A stretch of 64,000 nt of DNA from Eumeta japonica. Lineage: Eukaryota; Arthropoda; Insecta; Lepidoptera; Psychidae. Location of the stretch: positions 87,655-151,654 of the forward strand of contig BGZK01001444.1 of the NCBI GenBank assembly GCA_005406025.1. Reading direction: 5' to 3'. The translations under genes and the position numbers were made by a program. Below the pieces are notes generated by a model. That model was not told the DNA's origin. It did not search any database and saw only the letters and a list, made by a program, of their open reading frames with translations. This document shows, piece after piece, positions 45,845-57,265 of the stretch. Every line of letters begins with the position of its first letter. Within the stretch, counting starts at the first letter, position 1.

Positions 45845-47343
45845 TCACCACCAGCCGCTGCTGCCACCGCCGCCGGACCATCCGCCGCCACCGCCGCCGC
45901 CGCCGAGCTTCCAGCCGCCGCCGCCGCCGCCGCCTCCGTAACCACCTCCGAAGCCACCTCCGCCGCCTCCGAGCTTCCAACCACCTCCGCCTCCGCTGTA
46001 ACCGCCGCCTCCGAAACCACCGCCGCCGCCTCCTGTCGATTTACATATTTTATTACTCACATTATAATTATTAGAATTGTATTCTATTTATAGAGGACAT
46101 GTTGTTATTCATCGTTGCGAAATAGTATTGAAAAAGTCGTGTGTAGAAATTGAATTTGTAACTAGGACATACTTAATAGACGTAATCAAATACATGTCGT
46201 TAATTTATTAATTTGCGGTATAGGTTGTTTTGTTTATTTATATCATTTGGTTTATCGTCGAAAAATGCGAGGAACTGTATGGATTCTGAAGCCAATTCCG
46301 TGCTTTTATCGTAATAACCGTTGAGTTGTAAATACAACGGTTATAAGATATAGAAAATTTCTTTGCGGACCACGTATAAAACTAAGAACTTGCTAGTAGC
46401 CCTGAGTGAACCCTGTTTCAATCTTCAATCGACTTTTTGCTTGTTGAGGCGCCTTTTTCCGAAGTAGGGATATTTCAATGGCCCTTTAATATGTGATTGA
46501 CACGAATTCGATTTCCAATCTTGTGCATGCATTAACAATTGTGCCTTGTTAATTAATAGTGTATATAATGCCGGGCATTTGACAATCTGGTGTAGTGTAC
46601 ACAACTTTCACATTTGTATGTGATGTACGTCTACTCATATGCTACATAAAATGACAAACTCACCGTGTCCACCACCACCGCCTCCGCCGGTTGTGATGAT
46701 CTTTATGATTTTCACTTCTGAAATATTATAATACGAATGTACAGGTCAATTAAATATATATATAGAGATAAAACTATGATTTTCAGGTTATGCTTCCCAT
46801 TACATATTCAAAATCGAATTGCCCCTAATATATGTATATATATTTTAACTGAGCTACGCCAGGTAACTCGTTATTTTATGAACAAATTCTTATTCTGCAA
46901 AAATTCGTGTTAACATACTTTAAAGAAAGTGAATCCAAGCAGCATCCAAATATGGACCGCTATAACATTATTCAGTTGATCGCTGCTAATTATCGTAATT
47001 ATAGAATATGTTTTAACTTACGGCCGCCGCTGCCGCCGAAGCCGCCGCCGCCACCTCCATAACCACCGCCTCCACCGCCACCGGACTTCCAACCTCCGCT
47101 GCCGCCGCCGCTGGACCAGCCGCTGCCGCCGCCGCCGCCGGACCAGCCCCCGCCCCCGTATCCGCCGCCGCCGCCTCCGAAGCCGCCTCCGCCACTCGAC
47201 CAGCCGATGCTGCCGGCATGCGCGGCTACCGCCAGGGCTAACAGGCACACGAACACCTGCGCAAAACAGCGACCAGCTCGTCTCAGCACCGACCGTGGCG
47301 AGTCTTATCGCGGTCGGGTGCCGAGATGTGCGTTTACCTTCAT
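45845..47343 (-). CDS. Secreted glycine-rich protein, cuticle- or eggshell-type, 160 residues, four exons
   Basis: Coding exons: 47343-47338 (only ATG AAG), 47256-47022, 46717-46664, 46032-45845, all GT-AG and in phase. The first two exons make the signal peptide MKVFVCLLALAVAAHAG. The mature chain alternates glycine runs with aromatic and basic spacers (GYGGGG, GWSGGGG, GGWKSGG, later GGWKLGG twice) and ends SSGWW. The small third exon encodes VKIIKIITTGGGGGGGHG, a hydrophobic block typical of insect glycine-rich cuticular proteins. Such proteins are secreted by epidermis or follicle cells and pack into an extracellular matrix. An intron directly after a very short signal-peptide exon is the classic cuticle-gene layout. 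The GC-rich repeats (GGN codons) create long artificial open frames on both strands. Tissue and exact family are inference. Confidence 0.87.
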
Positions 47344-47390
47344 GTCTTGCAGTGATGTCTGCGTATGTGCTGTGGGCATGCGCGCGCGCT

Positions 47391-47398
47391 CTATATAC
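47391..47398 (-). promoter_or_regulatory. TATA box of the glycine-rich gene
   Basis: GTATATAG on the minus strand, 48 bases upstream of the start codon, embedded in GC-rich sequence. Transcription would start around 47365, leaving a 5' UTR of about 20 bases, as is common for insect structural genes. Confidence 0.65.
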
Positions 47399-47399
47399 G

Positions 47400-47600
47400 A
47401 GCTGGCGGCGACTCCCTCCTCGACGGCCGTTCTCGCGGGCCGTCGCCGCGGCCGTCGTGACGCAACCCGCCGGCGCCCGCGCGCCCCCGGCGTCGTGCCG
47501 GTCTCCGTGGATGCTGCACCGGCGCATACGCATTCCGTCGTTATTGCAGTTTCGAAGCATCGCGGCAAACATCGGAAGAGCTGACGGATGGTCGACTCGT
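47400..47600. promoter_or_regulatory. GC-rich upstream region of the glycine-rich gene
   Basis: About 150 bases rich in CpG (47402-47545) directly upstream of the TATA box, sharply different from the surrounding AT-rich DNA. Open frames through it on both strands carry no recognisable protein. Most likely promoter-proximal DNA. Confidence 0.4.
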
Positions 47601-48729
47601 CCGTATCTAAATTCATATTCATCTATTCTAGACATTCTTTGATATATCGAAGAAGTATTCTTCAAAAGGGGATATGACACTTTTACAAATACGTTTACTG
47701 CGTGCAATCGATTTAAACTTCTGATAATAAATTGTGTAAAGGCATTAATTTATGTAAATCACTACCGATTTTATCAAGCAGACGGTATTCCAGTAAAATC
47801 GTTATCTTTCTTTTACATATCAATGTGGTTTAAACAATGGCGCAACTAGCTTAGGTAGCACTGGGTGCGGAATACGGTGTCACCTCCATACCAAACCTAT
47901 TAAAATCAAAGTCCGATAGACTTCAGGTATAGGATTAAATAATACAAATAAGGACTAATTAATAATAACATTGGAGTATAATAATCCAATAATATTTACT
48001 ATACTATGCAATGAACAAAAAATATATTTTTTTAGAAATTTTGTATCATTGAAAAATTCATAAACTATATAGTTGTTTACTTTAGACGTTTTATAATTGC
48101 CTTGGCTAAGTATTTACAGAATTACATTAACAAGATCTAGCACTAATATTTTTTCTCTATCACATAAAGTAAGAATAGGATCATGATAAAAAACGGATAA
48201 AAATATATTAAAGTTGAGTATTTTTTTGCATTAAAAATTTTGGCGATTTTTCTTCGATGGAGATTATATTTTTTTGTAGGATGACTTTAGACGATTGTCA
48301 GAGGAGACAGAAGTTCTCTTCCAATAAACTAAAATTTTTGTTTTTTTTTGTGCATGTTAGGTATAAGTACATTTTTGTAATTCCACCAGAATTCTCTTTT
48401 TATTCGTTATTGTTCGCTCACACGCACATATATATATATTGTATTCTTTAAGCTGGCTATCATGACTGGCGACTTCTCATTGTCTAAATTAAAATTGTTT
48501 CGATTCTGTTAAACTATTTACACTTCGTCATCGAGTATATTATTTTAATTTTTTAAATTAAACATTCTAAGATCATAAATACCGAGATAGTCTGTCGACA
48601 TCAAATTGACACAAAACACTTGACATGTGTCACAATATTTTTAGAAATTATCACTCGTCCGTAAGGGACATTTTCCTCAAGAAGACTACACTAGAAACTT
48701 GATGGACCCCCTTTTCAAATTTAATTACA

Positions 48730-48892
48730 TACGATCACAGCAATAAGCGAAATACCACTGACTGACTCATCACGAGATCTGATTGACTTCAACTTTGGTA
48801 GTTACCTTTTCGGCAAAAATGCAAATCCTATTGAAAGAAAAATTTCATCATTTTATTTCTACGCGGGTGGAGCCACAGGCAAAAGCTAGTTG
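48730..48892 (-). repeat. GC-core dispersed repeat, ~165-bp copy
   Basis: On the minus strand it starts AACTAGCTTTTGCCTGTGGC, continues TACCAAAGTTGAAGTCAATC and ends AGTCAGTCAGTGGTATTTCG. The plus-strand copy at 63100-63262 has the same order and length. Confidence 0.85.
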
Positions 48893-49375
48893 AATATAAA
48901 ATTTTTAATGTTGATAGATTTGTTTTCTCAATATTTAGAAAGTGTATTATGCTCTCTTTTACCAAATACTGATTAATATTTGCTTACTTGTTTAGATTTG
49001 CTTAATAAATACTTAATATTTAGTAAAAACTTCAAGGACCTTACTGAACATGCGCACATAGATCCCGAATTAATTCCCGACTGTAAGCAATCGACAACAT
49101 GTTAATGCAATTTATTATCATTTCTAGTATTGAATTTACATCAATCACTAATTTTTTTAAAAGTTCCTAAATTTTTAGAACATCATTAAATTTTGCCATA
49201 CGAGCTTGGTAGTCCTAGTAGAAGTAGAAAGATTGTGATTTCCTTGGACTTTCTTTAGTCAAATTACTTGTCAAATTTGATTTTCCCCATAATAAGGGGT
49301 CACCCCTTTTTTTTAATACCCTTTTATTATATTCGATATGCTTGCATTAAGCGTAATTTTCTTCCCGTTCAACAA

Positions 49376-49655
49376 CTGCTGTATCAGGTTTAATCACTCC
49401 GCTGCCGGGGAACACCCCTCTCCGACAATCTTTTTTATTTCACCTTAAGCCTGGCCTCTGGCCTAGCGCGCGTCGGGGGCCGTTAACGCCCGTCGTCACT
49501 GACGAAATGACGTCCGCTTAACGTGCTCTCCGAGGCACGAAGACTTAAGTTAGAAAAAACACATCAGTCATTTTGCCCGCGGCCGGGATCGAACCCAGCA
49601 CCTCGCGGTCCGAAGGCAACGCACTCGACCACCGAGCCACCGCCGCCTGCTATAT
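49376..49655 (-). repeat. tRNA-derived SINE
   Basis: On the minus strand the head reads GGTGGCTCGGTGGTCGAGTG (A-box region) and, about 30 bases later, GGTTCGATCCCGGCCGCGGG (B-box core GGTTCGATCCC). This is followed by a GC-rich body (TCGTCAGTGACGACGGGCGT, CCCCCGACGCGCGCTAGGCC) down to CTGATACAGC. It cannot be a functional tRNA because no cloverleaf closes around the boxes. Confidence 0.82.
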
Positions 49656-50394
49656 CCGTTTTCCCACAACGACCAGAAGATACTTAATCTTAAATTACAC
49701 CATCGTGAAAAATACGCCTTTAAAAGCCGGCGTTCGCAGGTAGTTATCTATGGTTACACGCGAAAATTAAATCTTAGCTCCTCGATCTCGATAATTCTGC
49801 GCGTACGAGCGAGTTAACCTCTACGGCCGCCGAACCTTGAACCTTTCTCGGTTTCGACACAACGGCATGTAGACATGAGCGAGGTGTATCTGAAATCGGA
49901 GCGTTTTTAACTATTACAAATCCGAATGCATTGTTTTCTTGCAAAAGCGAGACCATTATCTGAACATTATAATAAATTTGGTAACACCTCCAACGTCGTA
50001 ATCTATCCATAACATTGGAAACTTACGAATTACTTTTAACAAATTAATCATAAATAACATTTTTTGAAAAACAACTAATAAAGGATTTTCGGGTTATTTT
50101 TAAAGGTAAACAACCAATATAAATAGGCGTATATTAATTATAGACAATTTCGCTACGAAAACACTAAGTCCGATAAGGGAGAAAATTTATCACACGTTGC
50201 GAAGATATCGAAATGTTACTAAAAATAAAATACACATTTTACTACACTACTAAAAGCAACAGAATATAGTTGTTTGCAAACTGATGATTGTGCTTGTTTG
50301 TTGATAAATTAAAAAAAAAAGATCTTAGGAGTTTTTAAAGATAATTTCTATGATGGTTTTGAGAAGCCAGAAAATTTTGTCGTACTAAGTTTCT

Positions 50395-50640
50395 AACGCG
50401 GCCCCGTTCGCGTGGATGTAACTAGAATCAATTTCTCCATCTTCCACATCGATCACTCCGGCAGTCTACCATAATCCCAATCCTATTTTTCAATTTTGAT
50501 TCCTCGCTTCGTTTTCGATCCCAATCTGGGTCTCGCTTTTCATCTCAGTCTCGGTCTCGCTCACGATGTTGGTCTTCTCGATCCCAATGACGGATTCTAT
50601 TGCACTTTCGATTCGATTTCAATCAAATTATGTATCCTAA
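50395..50640 (+). repeat. GC-core repeat with GATCCCAATCT-type degenerate array
   Basis: The core CGCGGCCCCGTTCGCGTGG at about 50397 is followed by TCAATTTCTCCATCTTCCAC and then TTTTCGATCCCAATCTGGGT, TCTCGCTTTTCATCTCAGTC, TCGGTCTCGCTCACGATG. Same order as 3328-3640 and 58455-58650. Confidence 0.7.
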
Positions 50641-50869
50641 AGAAAAAAAAATACTTGTATACAAGGGAAACACACGAAATGCTTTAAAACTACATGAGAT
50701 ACATTCATTTCATTATTAGAAAAACTAACGCGTGCATATTAGTACCTTGATGGTGCTATATCAAATACTCTCGCGCATGTACCGAAAATGTACAAACTTG
50801 CAATCGGATGAGTGACAAGGGAACGCATGGGAAGAATGTATTATTAAGAGGGTGTTAGATAAAAAGTGA

Positions 50870-51790
50870 GAATGACTATATATCCGGTAACTTTTATTTA
50901 AATATAATTTTATTTATCGACATAGTCGCCTTTGAGCATAATACACTTGACATATGTCTTTTTTAAGCTTAAAATTCCCTTCTTAAAAAACTCTTCATCC
51001 TGAGCACCTTGAGCAGCTCTTGAGTCTTGTACTGTAGCGACTTGTACTGTTTCATCATCTTCGAATCTCTGTCCTTTCAGATATTCCTTTGGAAAAACAT
51101 AGAAATCACTATGGGCGAAATTGAGTGAATATAGAACATGATCAAATATTTTGAAGTCAACATCTCGAATTGCAGCCATAGCAACGGCTGATCTACGAGC
51201 CGAGGCATTATCTTTATAGAACAGAACACTTTTTGCTAGTTTGCCTCGCCGCTTGTAACAGTAGCTCCAACGAGATATTCTATCATGAACACCCTTTTGC
51301 TACCCCAAAAAAGAGAGCCCATGATTTTCTCGGAAGAACCTGTGGACCCAGCGCATAGATAGTTTTTCATCCACAAACAATCGTATAAAATGCTATGCAC
51401 ACTACCAATCGAAATCTTTATTTCTTCGGATATAAAATGTACCACGACACGATGGTCTGTTAAAATGACATTTTCGATTTTTTTTACCATTTCTTCGGTC
51501 ACTACCGTTGTTGGGCGATCCGAGCGAGGGTGATCATTGGTAGATGTTTTTGTACGTTTCAATTTGACGCACCAAGCAAGAACTGTAGGACATGTTGAAG
51601 CATTTGCCCCTAAAGTATCCTGTAAGTCTTGATTGACTGATTCTTTAGTAAAATTTTTGAAACTCAAATATAGCAATTCAATTTTTTCCGTTTCCAACAA
51701 CATGCTACAACAAATTGCAAGCAAAATACTTTCATTCTCAAAAAACAATAATATACAAATTATTTCCTTTTGCATGCCTTAAGCGCGAAC
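50870..51790 (-). pseudogene. mariner transposase relic, irritans-type
   Basis: The minus-strand frame at 51775-51236 carries LKRTKTSTNDHPRSDRPTTV, VVHFISEEIKISIGSVHSIL and a diverged first-domain end. The second frame (51179-50910) reads MAAIRDVDFKIFDHVLYSLN, FAHSDFYVFPKEYLKGQRFE and ends KCIMLKGDYVDK. These match the N-terminal HTH region and the C-terminal SDFYLFP..L.G..F...CI...GDYVEK block of irritans-like mariners. The middle with the first catalytic Asp is lost. Confidence 0.9.
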
Positions 51791-53339
51791 GTAGGTATGC
51801 TTCTACTGTCGCCTGAAAATCCCGTGTAATCATGATAACTAAAAAACTAACTTTTTAACTTAATTTCTTTTTTAATCTCATCACTAATCGATTGGGAATA
51901 ACTGTATTAAAATCATAGCTTGATATACTACCGATTAGCTGTAATTGAATTTTTTTACTCGCAGTTTTTTATGTTTTGATCTGTCATTTCGCATAACTAA
52001 CTGAGATTGTGATTGAAATCAATGTTTTATGTTTTTGTAATTGCCAACAGATGGCGGTAGTAATATCAAAAATAAAATAACTATTTTCGCCCGAGGTTCA
52101 GCTGTACGATTTAGTTCAACTGTTTAGCTTTAAGTAGCGCGTGTAGGGAGCCCGGGTTCAAAGCTGTCCTAAAATTCGTTTTTTTTTATTTATTTTTAAT
52201 TACTTTTAAACGTCTTAATTATTTACAAAGTTATTTTTAATGTAATTAGTAATACGTTTATATTAACAACAATTATTGTATAATAATTTTAAATAGCGAC
52301 TTCGGAAAAGTTTTGAAGGATTTTTGGTGAAAAGCTCATATATTATCATTAACCTCTAATTTAAATAACACACGTATGTCACGAGCGCTTAAGGCATGCA
52401 CATTTGGTTTTATCAAATTTCTTAATAATGTGTACAAAGACCTAACCGACATTTTTAAAAATCTTATCAATGTTCCTGCTTTACTAGCCATTGTTTATTT
52501 TTTTTGGTTCTAAAAATATTATATCTACCTCATTCACACTTTATAGTTAACACCCTTCGTAGCAGTTTTATACTAAATATTTGAACTTATGATTAAACTT
52601 ACATTATTTACTATTGTTTTGTTAATACATATAAATTACGTGATGTGAAACTTGTTTGGCATCAAGAACTTGACTCTGCACAATCCTGCAGTGAGTGTTT
52701 CACTGCAGGGCCGGTTTTCAGTCAGACGCCTTAAATAAAATACGAATATTAATTTTTATGTATAGGGTTGTTCGCGATCTGAAATCTTATCATAAGATTA
52801 GTTTGTTTGCGACTGCCCATAAAATAAAAATATAGTTAGATATTTTTTCTACCCACATTAAAAAAATGACAGCGGCGCGAGCCCCAATAACGATTAAACG
52901 TTATATTAGCTTTGTAAGTGCATGGAATCCTTTATAGATAATATCCTTAAATACACCAGAAATGTCTTGGTTCCGCTGTATTATTCGTTAATACGTGATT
53001 ATACCGGCGCTCGCCATTCCGTGCGTCAGTCAAACCTATACCTTACTGACCCATAATTATGTTGGTCTAAAGCGACTTATGCTAGTGGTAATTTACTCAA
53101 TAGGCATATTATTATTCTGTATGTATAAATGTCAATTTAAAACAAAGTCAAAAGTTATATAATGTTTCGGTTATAACATTTTTTCCATTAATCACTTCGA
53201 TATTTTAACCATTCTTAACATCAAAACTTTTTTTCTCTCGGTTTGACCGAAATTATATAGTTTAAAAAATACAAATGTTATGGATACGAAACTCACAATG
53301 TTTGTACATAATGGCCATGGGGCGAACATAGACTACTTT

Positions 53340-53610
53340 TTTACCATGGACTAGGAGCGTAATCGAGAGTGCAATTGGGATCCTAATCGAGAGCGGTTCC
53401 GGGATTAGAACAGGCAGTGCAACTGCAATTAAATGCGAAAGTAGGAACCGGTTTGGGATATAATTGACGATGAGATCGCTCGAAATAAAAGATGAAGGAA
53501 TACATTCTAAATTCACGAGGGCAAAGTCGCATGTGATGGCTCGTTTCGTTATAGAAACAGCAATGGTAAAATGAAACAAAAATAAACATCTCAATGGAAC
53601 CAAAACTAAT
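53340..53610 (-). repeat. Inverted copy of the TCTCGATT/GATCCC degenerate array
   Basis: Minus strand: GAACCGCTCTCGATTAGGAT then CCCAATTGCACTCTCGATTA. Long open frames here come from the periodic repeat and are not genes. Confidence 0.5.
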
Positions 53611-54579
53611 AAAAAATTCTTTGGAACTGTCAACAATTTTTTTCTTTCTGATGTGTAATAAAGTTAAGTAGTTATGGGTAAAAAAACAAACTTTTACCGT
53701 TTTAATATGGCCTGGTGGCCGTCTGTCAGTATGTTACAACCTTATAACTCCGCTACTCTTTCATCGCTAATGACGGAATTGTACACATAGATATCAACCG
53801 CCGCACAATTTCTCATAGAAAAGATGAAAAAAAAAATGGTGTAATTTTCTTTCTACAAAATTGAGGAAAAATTTTTGAGCACTGTATCATATGGGTGTCG
53901 TTGAACTGCTATTCGAAAATGTATTAAGATGATACAATAATAACATATATAATGACGCGGAGTAGCGCCCTGCAACATGCGCATCCCACAAAACTACATA
54001 TTGCGTGGACAGTTTGCTTATTTTTAAATGTCGTATGCGACAAAACGGTTTTTTCATTTAAAATAAAAACTGAGATTAAATTAAAAATCTAACTAATACT
54101 TTGAAGTGTTTATATAGATTAATCAGAAAATTTGGAGGCTTAAATGGGTCTTACTTGCTTATAAAATATAAATATCTGTTTTAAAAGCTATCTTTGATAT
54201 TTTTTCCTGTTACAAAAGTTAATAAATAATAACAAATAATTTCCTCTGTTATAAAATTAACAAATCAAAGTCAATAACATGAAGAATCGAGTCATCAAAG
54301 ATCACTTTCACATAGTATGTATTTTCTGAGAAAAATTGAGGTCCGTACCGCTAAAATTTTCAATTCTTTAAGTTTTTAGAGTGACTTTTCTCTCAGCTGA
54401 TTTACTTCCGTCATGTGTAGTATGAACAATGTAAAAAAATGGTGTATTAGATTTTTATAAATAAGTTTACAATAAAATATTTTTAAGAAAATCTGACTTC
54501 AAGCTTTTTAAGGCACGAACATAGATTTTATTAAAATGGATACATATAAACATATTTGCACCGATATTATTCTACAGAA

Positions 54580-54613
54580 AAAATAGTCAAATATTTATAT
54601 ATTTGACTATTTT
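54580..54613. repeat. Perfect AT hairpin, 15-bp arms
   Basis: The arm AAAATAGTCAAATAT, loop TTAT, and exact reverse complement. Confidence 0.6.
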
Positions 54614-55006
54614 AGTTCGACTTAAACATAGTGCTATAGCAAATTTCGCTTCGTTTCGTTGATTGCTATTAAATCCTCAATGAGAGACATCAACACCCAC
54701 CTTGGCCAATGTGAATCCAACTTCCACCTTGTCTATAATAACTTCACGGCAAAACGTGCACGATTTTTGATCACTTTTGTATGAAAGTAAAAAACAAGTT
54801 TAAATTATCAATGTCCAATCCAACATTGAACAAATTTCTGACTTGTAAGCAAAGCAATACATAAATCAATGTTTGAGGTTGTATAGCAATGGTTTTTGTT
54901 TTTCCAAAAGTTGTATGTTATGGACCGGCGACCGGTGAGATACTACACTCTTATAAAATTCACATATAAATTAGCAGCTTCCACTATTGTGTTTCATGCA
55001 GGGAAT

Positions 55007-55065
55007 GAGAGTTCCGGTGGCCCACTTCCTCTTCCATCATTCCATTCTTCTACACATAGCTAAGA
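55007..55065 (-). repeat. Short repeat shared with 61705-61760 (opposite strand)
   Basis: GAGAGTTCCGGTGGCCCACT followed by TCC...CCATCATTCC is the reverse complement of GGATTGATGGAGGGCAAGTG GGCCACCGGAACTCTC at 61705-61755. Confidence 0.6.
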
Positions 55066-55339
55066 ATAACCACTTAGCTGGTAGTAGAAGGCATATGACT
55101 CTAAGAAAAATTGACAGTTTAAAACTTAATATTTCGCAAACGAATTCCTATATCTGAAAATGCTTTTCATAGACTTACAATGTTTTTGAACGAGCTATCC
55201 AACAATTCTCTGCACCAGACAAGAAAAAAATTCATCCTTAATTCACGGGGAAGTACCCTAAAATTTTTTTTTCAATATTTTATTCTAACATTTGATTATA
55301 TGTATCCGTAACAAATTACAGCTTTCTAGCACTTTGAAT

Positions 55340-55430
55340 CTCTGAACTAAGCCACGGACGGAGAAAGGGACGGGTATGGCGAAACTATAAGGGTTTATTA
55401 TTTACTACGGAACCCTAATAAATAAACTAA
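55340..55430. repeat. Dispersed lepidopteran repeat fragment
   Basis: AAGCCACGGACGGAGAAAGG, ATGGCGAAACTATAAGGGTT and TACGGAACCCTAATAAATA are characteristic phrases of a common moth repeat. The fragment at 32480-32522 is probably from the other end of the same family. Confidence 0.55.
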
Positions 55431-56284
55431 GTTAGAACGTAAATACTTTCTAATATAGAGAAAACTGGAAATGCCTATATGTTCATTAAAATTTTACTTT
55501 AATATATATGCATCAAACCTATTAAATACATGCATTGGATCTTAAATGATGCAAGTAAACTAGTTTTCTAAATGTGCCCAATGGCAGGTCAATAACAGTG
55601 GTAATGACTGACACGACGGCTGTGACGAACAGACAGATACCTAAGTCTCGACATAAGGTTCGACTTTCTAAATATATGGAACCATAAAATAATAGTAGTC
55701 GACTAGAGAAAAATACACTAAAAAAACTACCCTTTTAGCAATATTTCGGAGAGCCTTTTGGCATGTTATACTATAAAAGTTGCCTTTGCAATCTCACCAT
55801 ACACATGATATCACATTGTTTTGCTTCAAACCGGGTCGTGCCACCAGTGGCGGATCAAGTATTTTGGCGTGGGAAAGACTTGAACCCAATGAGGGTAGGT
55901 TTTATCAAGATAAATGTAACCGTGATGTCAGTACCGCCGCATAAACCCGCACTTCGAATTTTCTTCAGAGTCGCCTCAGATTCTTGCGGTGTGTGGGCAA
56001 AATTACGGACAGCGTTTCAATGTTTGTTTATTGCAGCACGAGCTCCACAAGTGGCTGTTGGAGTACAATTGCGACGGATGCAATTGCACTCCAATTGTAA
56101 TTGTACTCTATTGCAATTTATAGATGGCGCATCCGCATACACATTTTAGCTGCATGTTTCACAATCGAGGGGGTGTGGCCATGCACTTCACATATTTCAT
56201 GTATGAGCTGATGATAGTTCCTTACTTTTTAAGATTGATAGGTAACAACCAGCTTTTGACGAAGTGAGCAGTATTATCTCTGAA

Positions 56285-57265
56285 ATAGTTGAGAAGTTTA
56301 GTAGGTATTAATAATCTTCTCAATGAGAAAAAAACAAAACTTGTTCAGTTTTCCATGACTAGTGCTAAACCGGTCAACAGCAACGTAATGGCCAAGAACG
56401 AGATACTGGATATTGTGGACACGACCTTATTTCTTTGGGTTCTTTAGATGTTAAATTGCGTTGAAATTCTCATATTACTAGATTGGCGAAAAGGCTTAGT
56501 TCTGCGGCTTATGCAGTGAAAAGAATTCTGCCACTTACAGATGAAAGCACCGAGAGACTAGTTTATTTAGGTTTTTTTCATAGTCTCATGACCTATGGAG
56601 TTTTGTTATGGGGTCAAGCAGCCAATGTTAATACAATTTTCGCACTGCAGAAGCGAGCTATTCGTGCTGTTTATGATTTGAAGCCAATGGTATCTCTCAG
56701 AGAAAAAATTAAGGAAATAAAATATCCTAACTTTAGCATCACAATACATATACGAAAACATGATATATGTCAAGAGACATATAGAATCGTTCCAAAAAAG
56801 GAGTGACATACATAACATTAATACTAGACATAGAATGATCTTGCTGCTCATAAGACTCTTCTAAGTAAAGTTAATAAATCATTTAAGGGGATGTATGTGC
56901 GCTTTTATACTTCGATTCCAGCCGAAATCAAAAATTTGCCATTTTATGAATTTAAACATTTTGTTGAAAGAAGGTTATTTGGCAAGGGCTATTATACCGT
57001 GTTGGAATATCTTAATGAAAAAAACCCTTGGGATCGAGCTGCTCGGCTATCAGGTTATTTCATATTATTTTTAAATATCGATTAAATTATTAATTACTAA
57101 TTTTTTTGTATTGATGAGCGAAAAGATCAAGCCTTGAGTTTTTTGCCCATTCTTCTCATGATGAATCAGCATTTAGAATGGGTAGTAATGTTGAAAAGAA
57201 TTTTTTAATGATATATTTCAAGTGTAATTTCATTACCTATGAAATATGATTTGATTTGATTGATT
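56285..57265 (+). pseudogene. Jockey/CR1-like non-LTR retrotransposon, RT C-terminus to 3' end
   Basis: Translation: EKKTKLVQFSMTSAKPVNSN, ILDIVDTTLFLGSLDVKLR, then the frame 56483-56806 with LAKRLSSAAYAVKRILPLTD, HSLMTYGVLLWGQAANVNTI and LQKRAIRAVYDLKP, then 56891-57085 with RFYTSIPAEIKNLPFYEFKH. These are the thumb/C-terminal segments found after the RT domain of non-LTR elements. It ends in a GATTTGATTGATTTGA microsatellite, a typical 3' end. Two frame breaks (about 56806 and 57085) inactivate it. Confidence 0.9.

Noticed and set aside
45814..46093. Alanine-rich open frames on both strands
   Set aside because: They are shadow frames of the GGN-codon repeats of the glycine-rich gene.
47018..47707. 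229-codon arginine-rich frame and antisense frames across 47.0-47.7 kb
   Set aside because: They read through the glycine-rich exon, its intron and the GC-rich promoter in wrong frames.
49560..49650. Functional tRNA gene
   Set aside because: A and B boxes are present, but no cloverleaf or anticodon stem closes. The sequence continues into a SINE body.
53262..53636. 124-codon hydrophobic minus-strand open frame
   Set aside because: Periodic text from the inverted TCTCGATT/GATCCC array. The apparent hydrophobicity is a codon by-product.
55763..56149. 128-codon plus-strand open frame
   Set aside because: It contains local self-complementary CAATTGCA.. repeats and no recognisable domain. Not supported as a gene.
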